Assembly: GCA_028554755.1 (NCBI GenBank)
Contig: JAPTOF010000003.1
Coordinates: 7,711,501 to 7,775,500 of the forward strand
Length of the DNA: 64,000 nt
Origin: Cordia subcordata
Taxonomy: Eukaryota > Streptophyta > Magnoliopsida > Boraginales > Cordiaceae
Reading direction: 5' to 3'
In this document: in pieces, positions 23,570 through 34,729 of the stretch
How the letters are laid out: every line of letters begins with the position of its first letter
Position numbering within the stretch: the first letter of the stretch is position 1
The notes under the pieces: generated by a model
What the model saw: the letters and a program-made list of their open reading frames with translations, nothing else
What the model was told of the DNA's origin: nothing
Database searches by the model: none
Program-made: the position numbers and the translations under genes

Positions 23570-24010
23570 CCTGTCTCTAATATCCAAATCAAATTGTTGA
23601 AGTAACAGCATCCAAAGAATCAATCAGGGCTTGGAATTATTTTTGGCAAGCAAATAGCGTAAAGCAATATGATCCATGTACACTATCACTTTTGATCCCA
23701 AAATGTATGATCGAAACTTATCAAGGACGAAAACTACGTCTAGCAACTCTTTTTCAGTGGTGGTGTAGTTCTTTTGTGGGTCATCCAAGGTCTTGCTAGC
23801 ATAGTAGATCACACACGGCAGCTTATCCTTATTATGCCCTAATACAGTTCTTGTGGCATAATCAGACGCATCGCACATAATCTCGAAAGGGAGTTTGTAA
23901 TTAGGCGGCTGGATGACAGAGGAAGAGGAAAGCAAGGATTTAAGCCTATCAAATGCTCTAGTACACTCTTCATCAATCACAAATAGAACATCTTGTGCTA
24001 AGAGTCTAAA
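23570..24010 (-). pseudogene. RNase H of element E
   Basis: The open segment 23980-23624 reads FEIMCDASDYATRTVLG, VIYYASKTLDDPQKNYTT, EKELLDVVFVLDKFRSYIL and IVYMDHIALRYLLAK, the full Athila RNase H order. It is joined to the RT on the right through an LLAQDVLFVIDEECTRAF segment and stops at 23620 in a region matching the H2C2-integrase linker. Confidence 0.85.
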
Positions 24011-25010
24011 TAGTGGACAAGTAATATGGATAAAATCTTTAATGAACCTATGATAAAAACCTGCATGTCCAAGGAAGGATCACGTATCTTTAATAGTCTA
24101 AGAGACAGACAACTTTTTTATAAGCTCTACGTTGGTCGGGTCAACCTGGATACTATTAGAAGACACTACATGACCCAAAACTATTTCTCTTTACACCATG
24201 AAATGTGATTTCATCCAACTCAACACAGGATTCATCTTAATGCAATGGTATAACACTAAAGAGATGTGACTAAGGCATTCATAAAATTTCATCCTAAAGA
24301 CTGAAAAATCATCCATGAATATCTCGAAGTACCTTTCAATCATGTCAAAAAAGATAGCCATCATACACATTTGAAAAGTGGCAGGTGCATTACATAGATC
24401 GAATGGCATTCTCCTATAGGCAAAGGTGCCATAGGGGCATGTAAAGGTGGTTTACTTTTGATCTTGGGAAAACACGGGGATTTGATTATATCTTGAATAC
24501 ACATCTAAGAAGTAGTAATAACCGTGATCGGCTACTTTATCTAAATTCTAATCAAGGAAGGGTAATGGGAAGTGATCTTTCCTGGTCCTAGAGTTGAGCT
24601 TTCTATAGTCTATGCATATTCTCCAACCTGTGGGAGTACGAGTAGGAATTAGCTCAACCTTGTCATTCTATACCACCGTGATCCTAGATTTTTTTAGTAC
24701 AACTTGAACAGGACTAACCCACTCACTATCAGAGATCGGATAAATGATACTTGCATCTAAGAGCTTAATGATCTCTTGTCTCACAACTTTACTCATATGT
24801 GGGTTCAATCTCCTTTGCATCTCATAAGAAGGTACCGTACCTTCTTCTAGATGAATCCTATGCATACAAACTGATAGGTCTATTCCCCTTAATTCAGCAA
24901 TTGTCCAACCTATTGCCTTTTTGTGTTGTCTAAGGACTTTCAACAATCTCACCTTACATTTTGCAGAAAGATTAGAAGCAATTATCATAGGGAGAGTCTC
25001 ATCGAGTCCC
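24011..25010 (-). pseudogene. Reverse transcriptase of element E
   Basis: The N-terminal fingers begin inside the 25537-24668 frame (LNPHMSKVVRQEIIKLLDAS, SEWVSPVQVVLKK). The palm follows in pieces: WRICIDYRKLN, then MPFDLCNAPATFQMCM and the catalytic IFMDDFSVF (24290 region), with the metal-binding Asp pair intact. At least four in-frame stops interrupt it (near 24665, 24545, 24455 and 24190). The protein would copy element RNA into cDNA in virus-like particles. Confidence 0.88.
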
Positions 25011-26040
25011 AAGAATGCATATTTAAGGTGCTCAGGCAATGGTTTGAGCTCCAAAGTTAGTAGAGGCTCAACAGAGGGAGGATCAGGACTTACATCTTCA
25101 AAACAGGAAGGATAGACCTCAAAGGTCTCCTCAGAACTAGATTTACTAGAAATTAAAGTTGAAGCAACAAGCTCACGCACGAATGATTCAAAATCAAAGT
25201 GTGCAAAGATATTCTCAAATTCAGCAAGCTCATCCTCAGTAGTAGACATAGAAGGAATATGTTCCTCGACACATGAGTCAATAACATCTACCATAAAGCA
25301 CTCCTCTTCGTCACAATCTCTACTCACTCGATTGGCTGCCTCCGCCATCTTTAACTTAGTCCTCCAATATCTAAAAGTTAACTCAAGCATACCAGTCCTA
25401 CAATGTATAACAATATCTGTTGTTGCTAGAAAAGGCCTCCCTAAAAGAATTAGTGTCATACTCCTAGTGTCAGGTCTTGAGTCCATGTCTAAAATAATAA
25501 AATCTACGGGGAATAGAAATTCTTCCACTTTTCCCATAACATTCTCAATTATCCCTCAAGGACACCTCTTAGACCTATCCGTTAATTGAAGGGTAACATT
25601 TATGGGAGTCAACTCCTTCAAACCTAAACACTCATACACGGTATCGGGAATGAGATTGACACTAGATCTTAGATCTAAAAAGGCATGGTCCACCTTATGA
25701 TCATTAATAATGCAAGAAATGGTGAATGCTCTGAGATCTCTAAACTTAGGCGGAAGGCCCCTAGTATAGATAGTACTTACTTTCTCCGTGAGTCTCACCT
25801 TCTTTAAGATATGGGAATTCTTTCTATTCCTAACACATAAATCCTTCAAAAATTTGGCATATGTTGGAATTTGCTGAAGTACATCCACAAGTGGCATGTT
25901 AATCTTTATCTCCCTAAGTTGATCTAAAACTCTTGATTGCCTTCGATCATCTTTAGGCTTTGGCCGCTCTAAGGTCGAAGGGTAAGGAACCTTAGGAGGA
26001 CTATCACCATCAATATCATCAATTTGTTTCCCATCTCTTT
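25011..26040 (-). pseudogene. Protease and protease-RT linker of element E
   Basis: 25897-25556 reads MPLVDVLQQIPTYAKFLKDL, then LPPKFRDLRAFTISCIIN and DLRSSVNLIP. The last is the aspartic protease box, which in Athila is normally D-L-G-A-S; here Gly-Ala is replaced by Arg-Ser, so activity is doubtful. A stop near 25555 splits it from FLFPVDFIILDM and LLGRPFLATTDIVI, the C-terminal half. The 25537-24668 frame continues through an acidic linker to the RT. The aspartic protease would cut the gag-pol polyprotein. Confidence 0.8.
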
Positions 26041-26048
26041 GTTAAGGC

Positions 26049-27636
26049 CTATCTCTCTCTCTCTAGATCTTCTTTCACTACCCATTTCAATTTCATCATT
26101 ATCTTTTCCTCATCTTTCTTCTCTTTCTCTTTATTTTTATGCCTAGCTCCACTTGTTTCTTCCTCTTTAGTGTCAACTACGCTTCCATTTCTAAGAGTCA
26201 TGACAGCCTTACCTTGCTCTTGTGTAGTATCATTTTGCACAAAGCTATATTGACCTCTAGGATTAACATTGGTTGAGAAGGGAGCTTTCCTTCATGCCTT
26301 GTGCTCAAATGTTGTCCTATTTGCCCTATTTGAGTTTCTAGCTTTACTATAGATTGATGCTGGGATTGAAACATTTGGAGAAGTTTATCAATCTTGTCAT
26401 CAGATGCAAAATGAGTGGGTAGAAGCACAAGAGGATTGGATTGGAAAGAATTAGAATTTGAAGCATTGAGTTTGGGCATATGGGGTACATTGTAAAAACT
26501 AAGAGGATTGACATAAGATTGATGTGACTTTTGAAATTAGGCTTGAGGATAGGAAGGATCTGAATTTCCTTGCCATCATGAGAACTTTGGATTGTCTCGC
26601 CACCCTAGGTTATAGGTATTCGAGAAAGAATCATAGTTTTTAGAATAACCCTGGCTGGCAAAAACCTGTTCTTGCATGAATTCTAGAAATTGAGAAGCTA
26701 ACGGACATCCTAATATGGAACAACTAGACTCAGAACATAAAGCACAAGTCTTAATTTGAGTCCGAGTAGGGGTAAAGGTGGCACCTAGTAAGAATAAATG
26801 ATCAAACTTTCTAGAAAGAACATCCATCTTAGCACTAAGATCCTCACTAGCACCTACTTCATTCACAGTTTTCCTAAAAGCTCCAACATTAATTTTCCCT
26901 ACTATCTCTAAGGCTACATTTTGAAACAAATCTTCTGCAATTCTATCTAAATTAGTCCGAGCTTCATCAGTTGTTTGGTTGTAGAAACCCCCATTGCTTA
27001 TGGAATTAACCATTATCTTTTGTTGTGCAGTCAATTCCTTATAGAAGTATTGAAGCAAATCAAGTAACTTAAACCTATGATGTGGGCATTGACGAAGGAG
27101 ATCATTGAACCTCTCTCATGCCGCATGAAATAAATCATGCTCATGCTCATGCTACGAAGGTCATGATATCAACTTTGAGTGCTGTAGTCTTACCTACGGA
27201 AAAGAATCGATGCAAGAACTTCATTTGAAGTTCATCCCAAGATGTAATGGCTCCATTTGGAAGGGATTGAAGCTATTATTTAGCCTTATCTTTAAGGGAG
27301 AATGGGAAGAGTCTCAACCTAATAGTCTCTGGACTCACATTTGGAAAGTGAATTGTAGCACAGATTTCCAGAAATTTAGACAAATGAGTGTGTGGACTTT
27401 CATTACTTCTCCCATAGAAAGATGGAAGCATCGCTAGTACCATGCTTGATTTCAAAATTGACATCTCCTAAATCAGGTAGTTATATAGCAATATTAGGCG
27501 CATATGTGTTTGGGAGGAAGTATTGGTGGAGAGTCATTGGAGGTGCTTGAGCGGGTTGACCTTGCAAAGGTTGGATTGGATTGATGTACAAGTTTTGCTG
27601 ATTTTGATCCACATTGGTCACTTGATTTTCAGCCAT
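26049..27636 (-). pseudogene. Gag of element E
   Basis: The minus-strand ATG at 27636 (MAENQVTNVDQNQQ) lies about 375 bp downstream of the PBS. The reading continues through LPNTYAPNIAI, a stop, then LPSFYGRSNESPHTHLSKFL and FPFSLKDKAK (capsid), LLQYFYKEL-type sequence (27058), a cysteine motif (CALCSESSCSILGCP, about 26740) and NLGWRDNPKF. A lysine/glutamate-rich tail ends at 26049. The frame is split into at least four open pieces. It would form the virus-like particle. Confidence 0.85.
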
Positions 27637-28011
27637 GTTATTGAGTAAAATTCTTTGATTCCTATGTCTATGAGAAATTCTTTATGACTTGGGATCAAAA
27701 GGTTCTAAAGACAGTTTCAAAGAACAACGCCTAAGCATACACTAAAAGTCCGCCTAATTTAAACGAAATAACTAACCTAATCTAAAAACAATTCTAAATA
27801 AATAAACTAAATAATAGAAAAATAAAACACTAACAATAAACAAACTAGGAAAAATGATTAAAATAAAGCAACAACAAAAACAAATAATAATAAATAAAAT
27901 AAAAGCACACAAAATATTTTTAGATTTTTTTTATTTTTTTAAATAACTAAAAAGGAAATAAAAAAAATCACCTAAGCATAAACTAAACCTATCCTAGGAT
28001 TTTACTGTGCC

Positions 28012-28029
28012 TCTCCGGCAACGGCACCA
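28012..28029 (-). promoter_or_regulatory. Primer binding site (tRNA-Asp) of element E
   Basis: Plus-strand TCTCCGGCAACGGCACCA. Its complement matches the tRNA-Asp 3' end with two mismatches, the best-kept PBS in the window. Six bases (GAAACT) separate it from the LTR. Confidence 0.92.
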
Positions 28030-28035
28030 GAAACT

Positions 28036-29120
28036 TGGTGTGCTTGACTTACGATAGGAAATTAGGTGCGAATTCTGAGCCAAGTTTTAACTCACAAGTA
28101 TACGAGTGATTGTAGTGTAGTGGGCTAAATGCAAGATCAAATCCACAGGGAAGCAATTTTGAAAATTCACAGAAAGGTACTAATAAAGTGCCTAAGTGAT
28201 TGTTGATTTTTTAAATAAAAAATTGATTTTGAGAAAATTAAACCAAAACTAGAATTAAATTAAAACGAAAATTTAATTAAAAATGAAAACCAAAATATGA
28301 GATTTGAAAACTTCTTTGGATCAGGTTTAGGGATCGGATTCCTATGTGAAATTCAAGTTTTCAGGCTCAACTTAGGATTTCCTATTTTGATGTGAAAATT
28401 AGACTATAAGCCTAATTCATTGATAGATTGAACAAAAGTATCCTATTAAGCATCAGTTGCAAGCATAATGAAATAATAGAAAGAAAACAATGAAGAACAT
28501 TAATCATATAAATAAAACACATCAAAATATTCCATCCAAGTTTGAGACCTCAAAATGAGAATTATCACATAGACATCCTAATAAATTACTCAGACATGTT
28601 TAACTAAAATAAACCAAAAATATGAGAGAAAGTTTGAGAAAACTTCCCCATAAATTTGATTTAAACTCATCTTCAATTGTTCGTAGCTCGATCGTGAGCC
28701 CGCTAGAATTTACTGCTCTCAATTCAAATGAAAAACGATAAAACTAAACTATGCTGCTCGTTGATTCTTGTTATTTGATTATTCTCTTTGGCTTTTGTGG
28801 TCATGTATGCATAGGAGAAAAGAAGACCTAGTGCTCTTATAAGGCACGTGGGCCTCTTGGCCAATTATTTCCTTTTTCTTTTTGTTTTCTTTTGTTTTTC
28901 CTTTGTTTGTTTTGACTTTTTCAAAACCCTTTTTCTCCAAGAAATTGTTGTCTTTCCTTTTCTTTAAATAAAAATTCTTCTTGCCTTCTCTTCAAAGCTT
29001 CTCCCAAATTTCTTCAATTTCCTTTTCAATTCCCCTACATAAAAATAGAGAATTAAAGTGATTAAATGTATAATTAATTCCAAAAATCACTAAAATAGGT
29101 CTAAAATTATTACCACATCA
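28036..29120 (-). repeat. 5' LTR of element E
   Basis: It starts TGGTGTGCTTGACTTACG after the PBS spacer and ends CCACATCA. Compared with the 3' LTR, an internal segment of about 180 bp is deleted near 28420 and the TATA box is changed to TATGCATA (28806-28813), which would weaken transcription of this copy. Confidence 0.9.
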
Positions 29121-29399
29121 ATATATATATATATATTACTACTAATATACTAATATATTAATATAATAAAATGAAAATGACTAAATGAAAACTAAACTAA
29201 CATAAACTAATACAATAAAAGTACTAAATAGGTAAAGATTAAAATTAACACCCATGCACACAATAAGCATAAAGGATCACCAAAATAGCCACATTAATAC
29301 CAAAATACGCACACACTCTCATCCAAAATCATGCAATAAATACTAGGAAGAACACACATATCACTACACTACCCTCTTGGGTTTATTTTAGGTTGTGAA
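29121..29399. repeat. AT microsatellite and AT-rich spacer
   Basis: (AT)n begins at 29121 directly after the LTR of E and runs to about 29136, then ATTACT/ATATTA variants to about 29165. The rest is AT-rich with no gene. It forms the left edge of element F. Confidence 0.6.
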
Positions 29400-30068
29400 G
29401 GTAACTTACGTAGATCTTTAGTGATTATTTGACTAGCTAGTTGTTCTAATTCGTTTTGTATCTTCATAATGTATTATTGTTAAGACTAGACAAGTTGTTG
29501 TTGGTTCTCAAGTATCTACTACTAAGTCTTATATACCTGGATCAATAAGTCAAACTTATGATCAATAGTAGGCTAAGCAAAAGGTGCATGAAGAGCAAGA
29601 ATAGATTGACAACCCTGAGATGCACTGAGAAGCCTAGGCGGATCCACTGCAGGATAAAAACCTAGAGGATGGGATTAAGCAGGATGGGGTCACTGCTGGA
29701 ATGGGACTTGAGGCTAGGATGACCCTATAGGCCTTGATTCCAAGAAAATTTTAGGTTGTATATGTGTTGGATTAAGGGTTGTACTCTCTTGAGTACCCTG
29801 AATAGCACAAACATGTTCTTGCATAAACTTTGGAAACTGAGAAGCTAAGAAACATGACACAGTCTCATGCGTGGACTCTTAACACAAGGCACACTCTCTA
29901 TAATAGTAGGAGTAGACAAAAACCCTAAAGGATTGGGCCTATGGTCGAATGTAGGTAAAAACCTAAAGAAATGAACAAATCCAGCTTAGTTGTTAAAGCA
30001 TCTATCTTAGCACTAAGGTCATGTGACGTGTCTGTCTCATGAACAAGTCTCGTATTGCCTCAGAACAA
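29400..30068 (-). pseudogene. Gag C-terminal part of element F (left fragment)
   Basis: Nucleotide similarity to the gag of element A is clear (GGATTAAGGGTTGTACTCT versus GGATTGTACTCTTATGAG, and GTTCTTGCATAAACTTTGGAA). It ends at the pararetrovirus junction (about 30060-30068). The other half resumes at 37148. No frame is open. Confidence 0.7.
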
Positions 30069-30070
30069 TG

Positions 30071-30190
30071 AATAGTATTAGCACACATAATAGTATCTGC
30101 ACTTGTAATAGTATTTAGCACCCGAATGAATAGTAAGTGCTATAAATAAAATCAACCCATCTAGAATATCCAAGGCACCTATAAATAGGC
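30071..30190 (+). promoter_or_regulatory. Pararetroviral promoter: four AATAGTA repeats and TATA box
   Basis: AATAGTATTAGCAC, AATAGTATCTGCAC, AATAGTATTTAGCAC and AATAGTAAGTGC start at 30071, 30089, 30107 and 30129. TATAAATA follows at 30180-30187. The right repeat has the same array. It looks like a modular enhancer and core promoter for the pregenomic RNA. Confidence 0.55.
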
Positions 30191-30247
30191 CTTGGCGTTG
30201 CATTGTAAGACATAAGCTAAGGCATTGTATCTTGTATGCTATTCTAA

Positions 30248-30517
30248 TACTCTGTTTGTTATAATTTTATTTTCAAATGCTTATTCTATTGAAACAAGAG
30301 TACATTTTATAAAATTTAAGAAATCTTATCAAACATCTTATGAAAATTTAAAACAAAACCATACTTTTTATCTTATAAGAAATAAGCAATCCATTATATC
30401 TTATTTTTTACAACTATAGAATGTATGGTGTATGGGATAAGATATCTTAAATCTTTTAAATATCTCTAAATTTCAATAGGATAAATATCTTAAAATAAGA
30501 TAATTCCAAACACACTA
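30248..30517. mobile_element. MITE inside the left terminal repeat
   Basis: The 270-bp element starts TACTCTGTTTGTTATAATTT and ends with the reverse complement of TAGTGTGTTTGGAATTATCT, about 20 of 26 positions matching. TAA flanks both sides (30245-30247, 30518-30520). The right terminal repeat at the same place (near 37090) has no insertion, which proves it was inserted after the repeat pair formed. Confidence 0.8.
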
Positions 30518-30639
30518 TAAGTGTGCTTTCTCTACATTCTCTAGTATCATCATTAGCTTTCTTTTCTCACATCTCTATACATATATTTCCCTTCACCATT
30601 ATCAACCTATCTGACCATAAAACTTAGATCATTGTACCT

Positions 30640-31030
30640 ACTACGCAAAACTCAACCCCAGTCATTGCATTCCTGGACACTGGAGCGGCCTCTTCAATTA
30701 TGAAGCTAGATATTTTACCACCATCATATTGGGAAGCATGCAACAGATCTTTCAGAGTTGCTAATACCCATGACAAGCAAATACTTCTCTCTTTGCATTT
30801 CTTTGCGCGTAATGTTATAGTAGGATAACCTCGATCCTCGTAGTTTTAAAAGGTAAACTAATAGTAAGAAGACCTTAAAGCATGGCTCTCGACACCTAAA
30901 GAAATATGCTTAGCCGCGGTAGTTCTACCAACAATAGTTCTTTTAGGAGATCCACTTCATCCAAGATAGATCAACTATATGAAATAGAATATATCAGTGA
31001 AGAAAATAAAGTCCTAACCGTTGAACAACT
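30640..31030 (+). pseudogene. Extra protease fragment of the pararetrovirus
   Basis: Around 30655-30830 a frame reads AFLDTGAASSIMKLDILPPS, an aspartic protease box with the DTG intact. The same sequence recurs at 34265-34370 in a worse state. Its position before the movement protein is out of order, so it marks a rearrangement or a second partial copy. Stops follow near 30830. Confidence 0.65.
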
Positions 31031-31149
31031 TCCTCTCCTAAATCCTTAGTGAGCCTTCACCAAACCAAACTCTTGTGTCACCAAAGTTATAAGGCATGCT
31101 TTTTGCCCAAGGACTTCCCCTACCAGAGAACTAATCCTAACGTCTCAGC

Positions 31150-31700
31150 TTGAATAGTTCTACATCCCAGCAACTGAAGCAAAACAATTGATACGCTTGC
31201 AAATTCAGGAAAAGAATGTATGCCAATGGAAAATGCAAAGATATACCTACCTTCATTTTGGGGGCCGCTGGGCTAGCACTCACTCTGCATGGGAGACAAG
31301 GTCTTCCTGTAGTAGCCAGAATTGCGCTACTTGATACTAGGTATCAACTGTATCAACGTGCATGTATCGCCATAGTGCAAACCGCTTTGTTTATCACTTT
31401 TTTCCAAAATTTCAATATGCATCTTGAAGATCCATATATCACAAATAACCTCAAAATTCAAGCGCAGATCACAGGCACGCTTTATGTAGGAAACACCTAC
31501 TATATAACCTTACAATATTAGATGGCTTATTGGGTCATGCAATGGATCTTAAACTATCAAGAGACACAGATGAAGCCTCTTCATTTAAATGAATGCTCCG
31601 AATAGCCCAAGTTGCATTCAAATCCCAAGGTAGATTCCAAAAGACGAACTCATTAAATTGCTCACAGAATCATGGATCACAAATTATGAGAAATTTCATA
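31150..31700 (+). pseudogene. Movement protein of the pararetrovirus
   Basis: The open frame 31216-31521 contains GRQGLPVVARIALLDTRY and FFQNFNMHLEDPYITNNLK, which fits a 30K-superfamily movement protein of caulimovirids. Such proteins enlarge plasmodesmata for cell-to-cell spread. The frame is only 101 codons, is closed by a TAG at 31519-31521 and lacks both ends. Confidence 0.65.
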
Positions 31701-31744
31701 AGGGCAACAAGCCAATCTAAAGTACTAAATCATCTATCGCTAGG

Positions 31745-32140
31745 AGAAGTGATGGCTCAGTAGAAATCACATTCGAAAGGCCTATAGTACCAACCCCTAA
31801 TGTTTTTTGCACTAAGCTCAATCTGATAAAAGAAGTAGAAGATGAGCTTCCATATGAGATGGTACTGCCAATTCATTCTTTTAACTCCTATGAAGAACTA
31901 TGTTATGAAGCAATAAGTAAGGATGGACATAATGCCTTTGACCCCTTATGCAATTATGGCCATTATGATTGGATCTACCTTGAAGAGGTGGATAAACCAA
32001 AATCTTTAAAAAAGAAGAAGAAGAAGACATCCATGCAACAGACACTAAAGAAAAGATATGAGACTGGTGATCTAGAAGTAGGCCTGCTTGTTGAACCTTC
32101 TGGTAAGTTTGACTACTATGTGCTGTACCCAAAAAATTAA
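31745..32140 (+). pseudogene. Spacer domain between movement and coat protein
   Basis: The ORF 31859-32140 (and in-frame codons before it) encodes an acidic protein with YEEL and a KKKKKK tract (about 32010), ending in YYVLYPKN. It probably belongs to the polyprotein between movement protein and coat protein; I do not recognise a domain. The following 700 bp have only scattered coding traces (32150-32840). Confidence 0.45.
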
Positions 32141-32842
32141 CTTATCACAGTGAGATTATCTCTCCAGACAATGAACCAATCTCAAAATGCAATATGATCC
32201 ATTCCTTCTTCTCAAAGAATGTAACTTTTCCTCCATTGGAATTTGACGATGAAGTTGAAAGAACCAGCCATTCATAGAAAATAAAAAATCTCACGACAAG
32301 AAATTCCAATGGTTCCATGAAACATATCACTGCTACAGAAACGACCCTAAATTGGCAATCAAAAAATGCACTAGTGCAGAATGTGATGTTAAGAAAAATC
32401 ACGGAGGTCCAAAAGTAATACACTCAACGAGTCTCTGCTCTTGAAGCAATCATAGAAAAGTTCAGCAAAAGATAATGGTTGTCCACCGAGAGCTACTCTA
32501 AATTACCACCAGAGCACCTGAGATGTCCTCGCTGATGGCACATAAAGAGTCTAAATTAAAACCTCTTAAAGCTCAATTAAACTCACTGCAATAACAACCA
32601 CAGTATCAACCAGTCTTACCTCCTTCTGACCTCTTTAGACCATTCCCTACACCTTCCCTTTGCTATCATATCCCTAACCATTACATGTCTTTTCCCAACA
32701 ACAAAACCCATTTGACTTAGCCTCTTTCATTCTACAAAAACAAATGGAAGAACTGGGAGAAACTTTAAGGAGAAAACAACCAAAAACTACTGAAAAATCA
32801 AAAGAGCCCCGGCTATCCTCTGACCAAGGAAATATTTAACTT

Positions 32843-33945
32843 ATGGTCGAGTCCTCCAGCCCTACTTACAAAGCTTCTACAGAAGGTAGCAGAAAAAGAA
32901 GAAAAGGAGAGCAAGTTATATTGGATCTTGCAAAATCAGAATCTGAATCCTCAGGAGAATCAGAAGAAGAGGATAGTCATTATCTCAAGATTTTAATGGC
33001 TGAATCCTCTACTCAAACTTATGATCCGATTATTGAAGATATGGATGAACCAGAGGAGCAATCTAATCCATCACCAAAGAGTTCCATTAGATTTAACAAT
33101 GATTCTTATTTGGGATTCTCTTTTGACAAGATCTCTCCGTCAAAATGGAAAGATAGAATTTATGAAATGCATGCTTGGTGCACTGTTGAACTCTTGCAGC
33201 CTGGAGCCACTTTACCTACAGTTGTGGATAGGTTCATTACAAAATTCCAAGGAAGGCTACGATAATGGTGGATCGCTTTAAGGCCATATCAAAAACTCCA
33301 AGCAAGGCAAAGCCCTAATGTAAACGCTCTTATTGCAATTATCACAATGAGTTTCTTGGCTCGTGGGTCACTAAACTACCCAAGTAAGAGAAGAATATCT
33401 CAGCATGAGGTACTACTCATTTAAAAGAAAGGACCTGGAGACCATTACGAGCGGATGTCAAAGAGATTCTATGCGCTCAATGGCATTGATAATGCTAATC
33501 AAAAGTAGGCATATCTGAACTCATTGCCTGAACTACTTGGAAATGAAATGTCTCGTCTCTCTCAAACAAAAAATATTACACTGAATAATGCCTCTTTGGG
33601 AGAATTATTCCAAAGTTCTCTTATAGCATTGGAAAAACTATGCAACCAACAGAAGTTCCTAAAAACAATAGAAGAAAATGGAAAACTTCTTGGATTAGCC
33701 TATGAGCGATAAGAATTGGAAATCAAGTGCAAGCCCAAAAAAGTGTGGATGTTCGAGACCAAGACTTGCAAAGAAGAAGCACTCCAAATGGAGGTAGAAA
33801 TGATTTTTCCCTTCTTGCTCAAAGAAGAAGTGGAACTTTTTTAGGAAGAAAAGGAGAAGGGGACATAAAAAATCATATAGATGTTACAGCTGTAGACAAA
33901 AAGGACATTATGCAATGCAATGTGCCAACAAGAGCAAAAGGAACA
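32843..33945 (+). pseudogene. Coat protein with zinc knuckle of the pararetrovirus
   Basis: An acidic N-terminal region rich in Ser/Glu (SESESSGESEEEDS) precedes the capsid core, in which KWKDRIYEMHAWCTVEL and, after a stop at 33263, RMSKRFYALNGIDNANQK are seen. The C-terminal capsid (33524-33712) has GELFQSSLIALEKLCNQQKF. A lysine/arginine-rich part follows, then CYSCRQKGHYAMQC (33882-33923), a CCHC RNA-binding knuckle. Stops and frameshifts break it into at least four pieces. Confidence 0.75.
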
Positions 33946-34184
33946 ACCTGGTGAATTATCTCTCACAAATAAAGGACCTCGATGACGCAGATGTAAAGTC
34001 TTTATTTTCTCTTGATGATCAACCAATAGAAGACACCGTCCTAGCCATACGGGAAGAGTATTCGTCTGATGAAGCTTTAGAAGAATTAGATTCTCAAGAA
34101 GAATTAGATTCTCAGGAAGAAGAAATTAGTGATGAGTATATCACTTTCAACATGTGCACACTAGAAGTCTATCAGACAAGATAA
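33924..34184 (+). pseudogene. Acidic linker between coat protein and protease
   Basis: The frame following the knuckle reads through DLDDADVKSLFSLDDQP and an in-frame duplication EELDSQEELDSQEEE, ending at a TAA at 34182-34184. It has no recognised fold. Confidence 0.5.
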
Positions 34185-34254
34185 TTTGAAGACATGCTGC
34201 CATCTTTGCTAGTGCCTGCACCTGCTCTATTAGCAAAGATCTATGTTTTTCCAG

Positions 34255-34480
34255 AAAAGCATGCAAAACCAATCCCAGTCATTACATTCCTGGACACTGT
34301 AATGGTTTCTTCAATTACGAAGCCAGATATTTTACCACCGTCATATTAGCAAACATGTAAAGAACCTTTCAGAGCCAGTAATAGGGAAGTTTTTACCATC
34401 AAGTTTTTTAGCAAACCCATCTATATTCAATTCTTTTCGGGGAACGTAATCAAGCACCGAGTATATGGCTCTAACTTGCC
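34255..34480 (+). pseudogene. Protease of the pararetrovirus
   Basis: The box reads FLDTVMVSSITKPDILPPS: the DTG is changed to DTV and a stop follows at 34347-34349. Downstream NVIKHRVYGSNLPGKDLLI matches a retropepsin C-terminal part. Inactive. Confidence 0.65.
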
Positions 34481-34729
34481 TGGAAAAGATCTCCTTATCA
34501 GATTTGACATTTTACACTTTCTTAAAAAAGTGGTTTGGCAACCAAATGGCCTTAAACATAAGAATCATCTCTTGCCATGGATCGAAGACACCAAACCTAT
34601 ACCAAGATAAGGTGCTTGGTTCAATCAAGGAAGACATAATACGTACCTCTTGTGCTGATTCACATTCTGAGTTCTTGAAGAAATGCTCATCTCCATTATG
34701 GGTCAATCTAAATTTCTAAATCTCACTTC

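Larger units (their letters stand above)
19503..29120 (-). mobile_element. Athila-type LTR retrotransposon E (most complete)
   Basis: Two LTRs (19503-20798 and 28036-29120) flank PBS, gag, protease, reverse transcriptase, RNase H, integrase, a long 3' non-coding region and a PPT, all on the minus strand. ATATA sits on both sides (19498-19502 and 29121-29125), consistent with a 5-bp target duplication, though both flanks are AT-repetitive. The 5' LTR lacks about 180 bp that the 3' LTR has. Every coding segment carries stops or frameshifts, so the copy is dead. No env-like ORF was seen. Confidence 0.9.
30069..30571 (+). repeat. Left terminal repeat of the pararetrovirus
   Basis: It begins TGAATAGTATTAG and ends TTTTCTCACA. 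Without the inserted MITE (273 bp with its TAA copy) it is about 230 bp, matching 36911-37142 (232 bp). Petuvirus proviruses have been described with quasi-terminal repeats, and this looks similar. Confidence 0.75.

Noticed and set aside
29121..29165. AT tract as a replication origin or matrix attachment site
   Set aside because: A plain microsatellite; nothing in the sequence supports a function.
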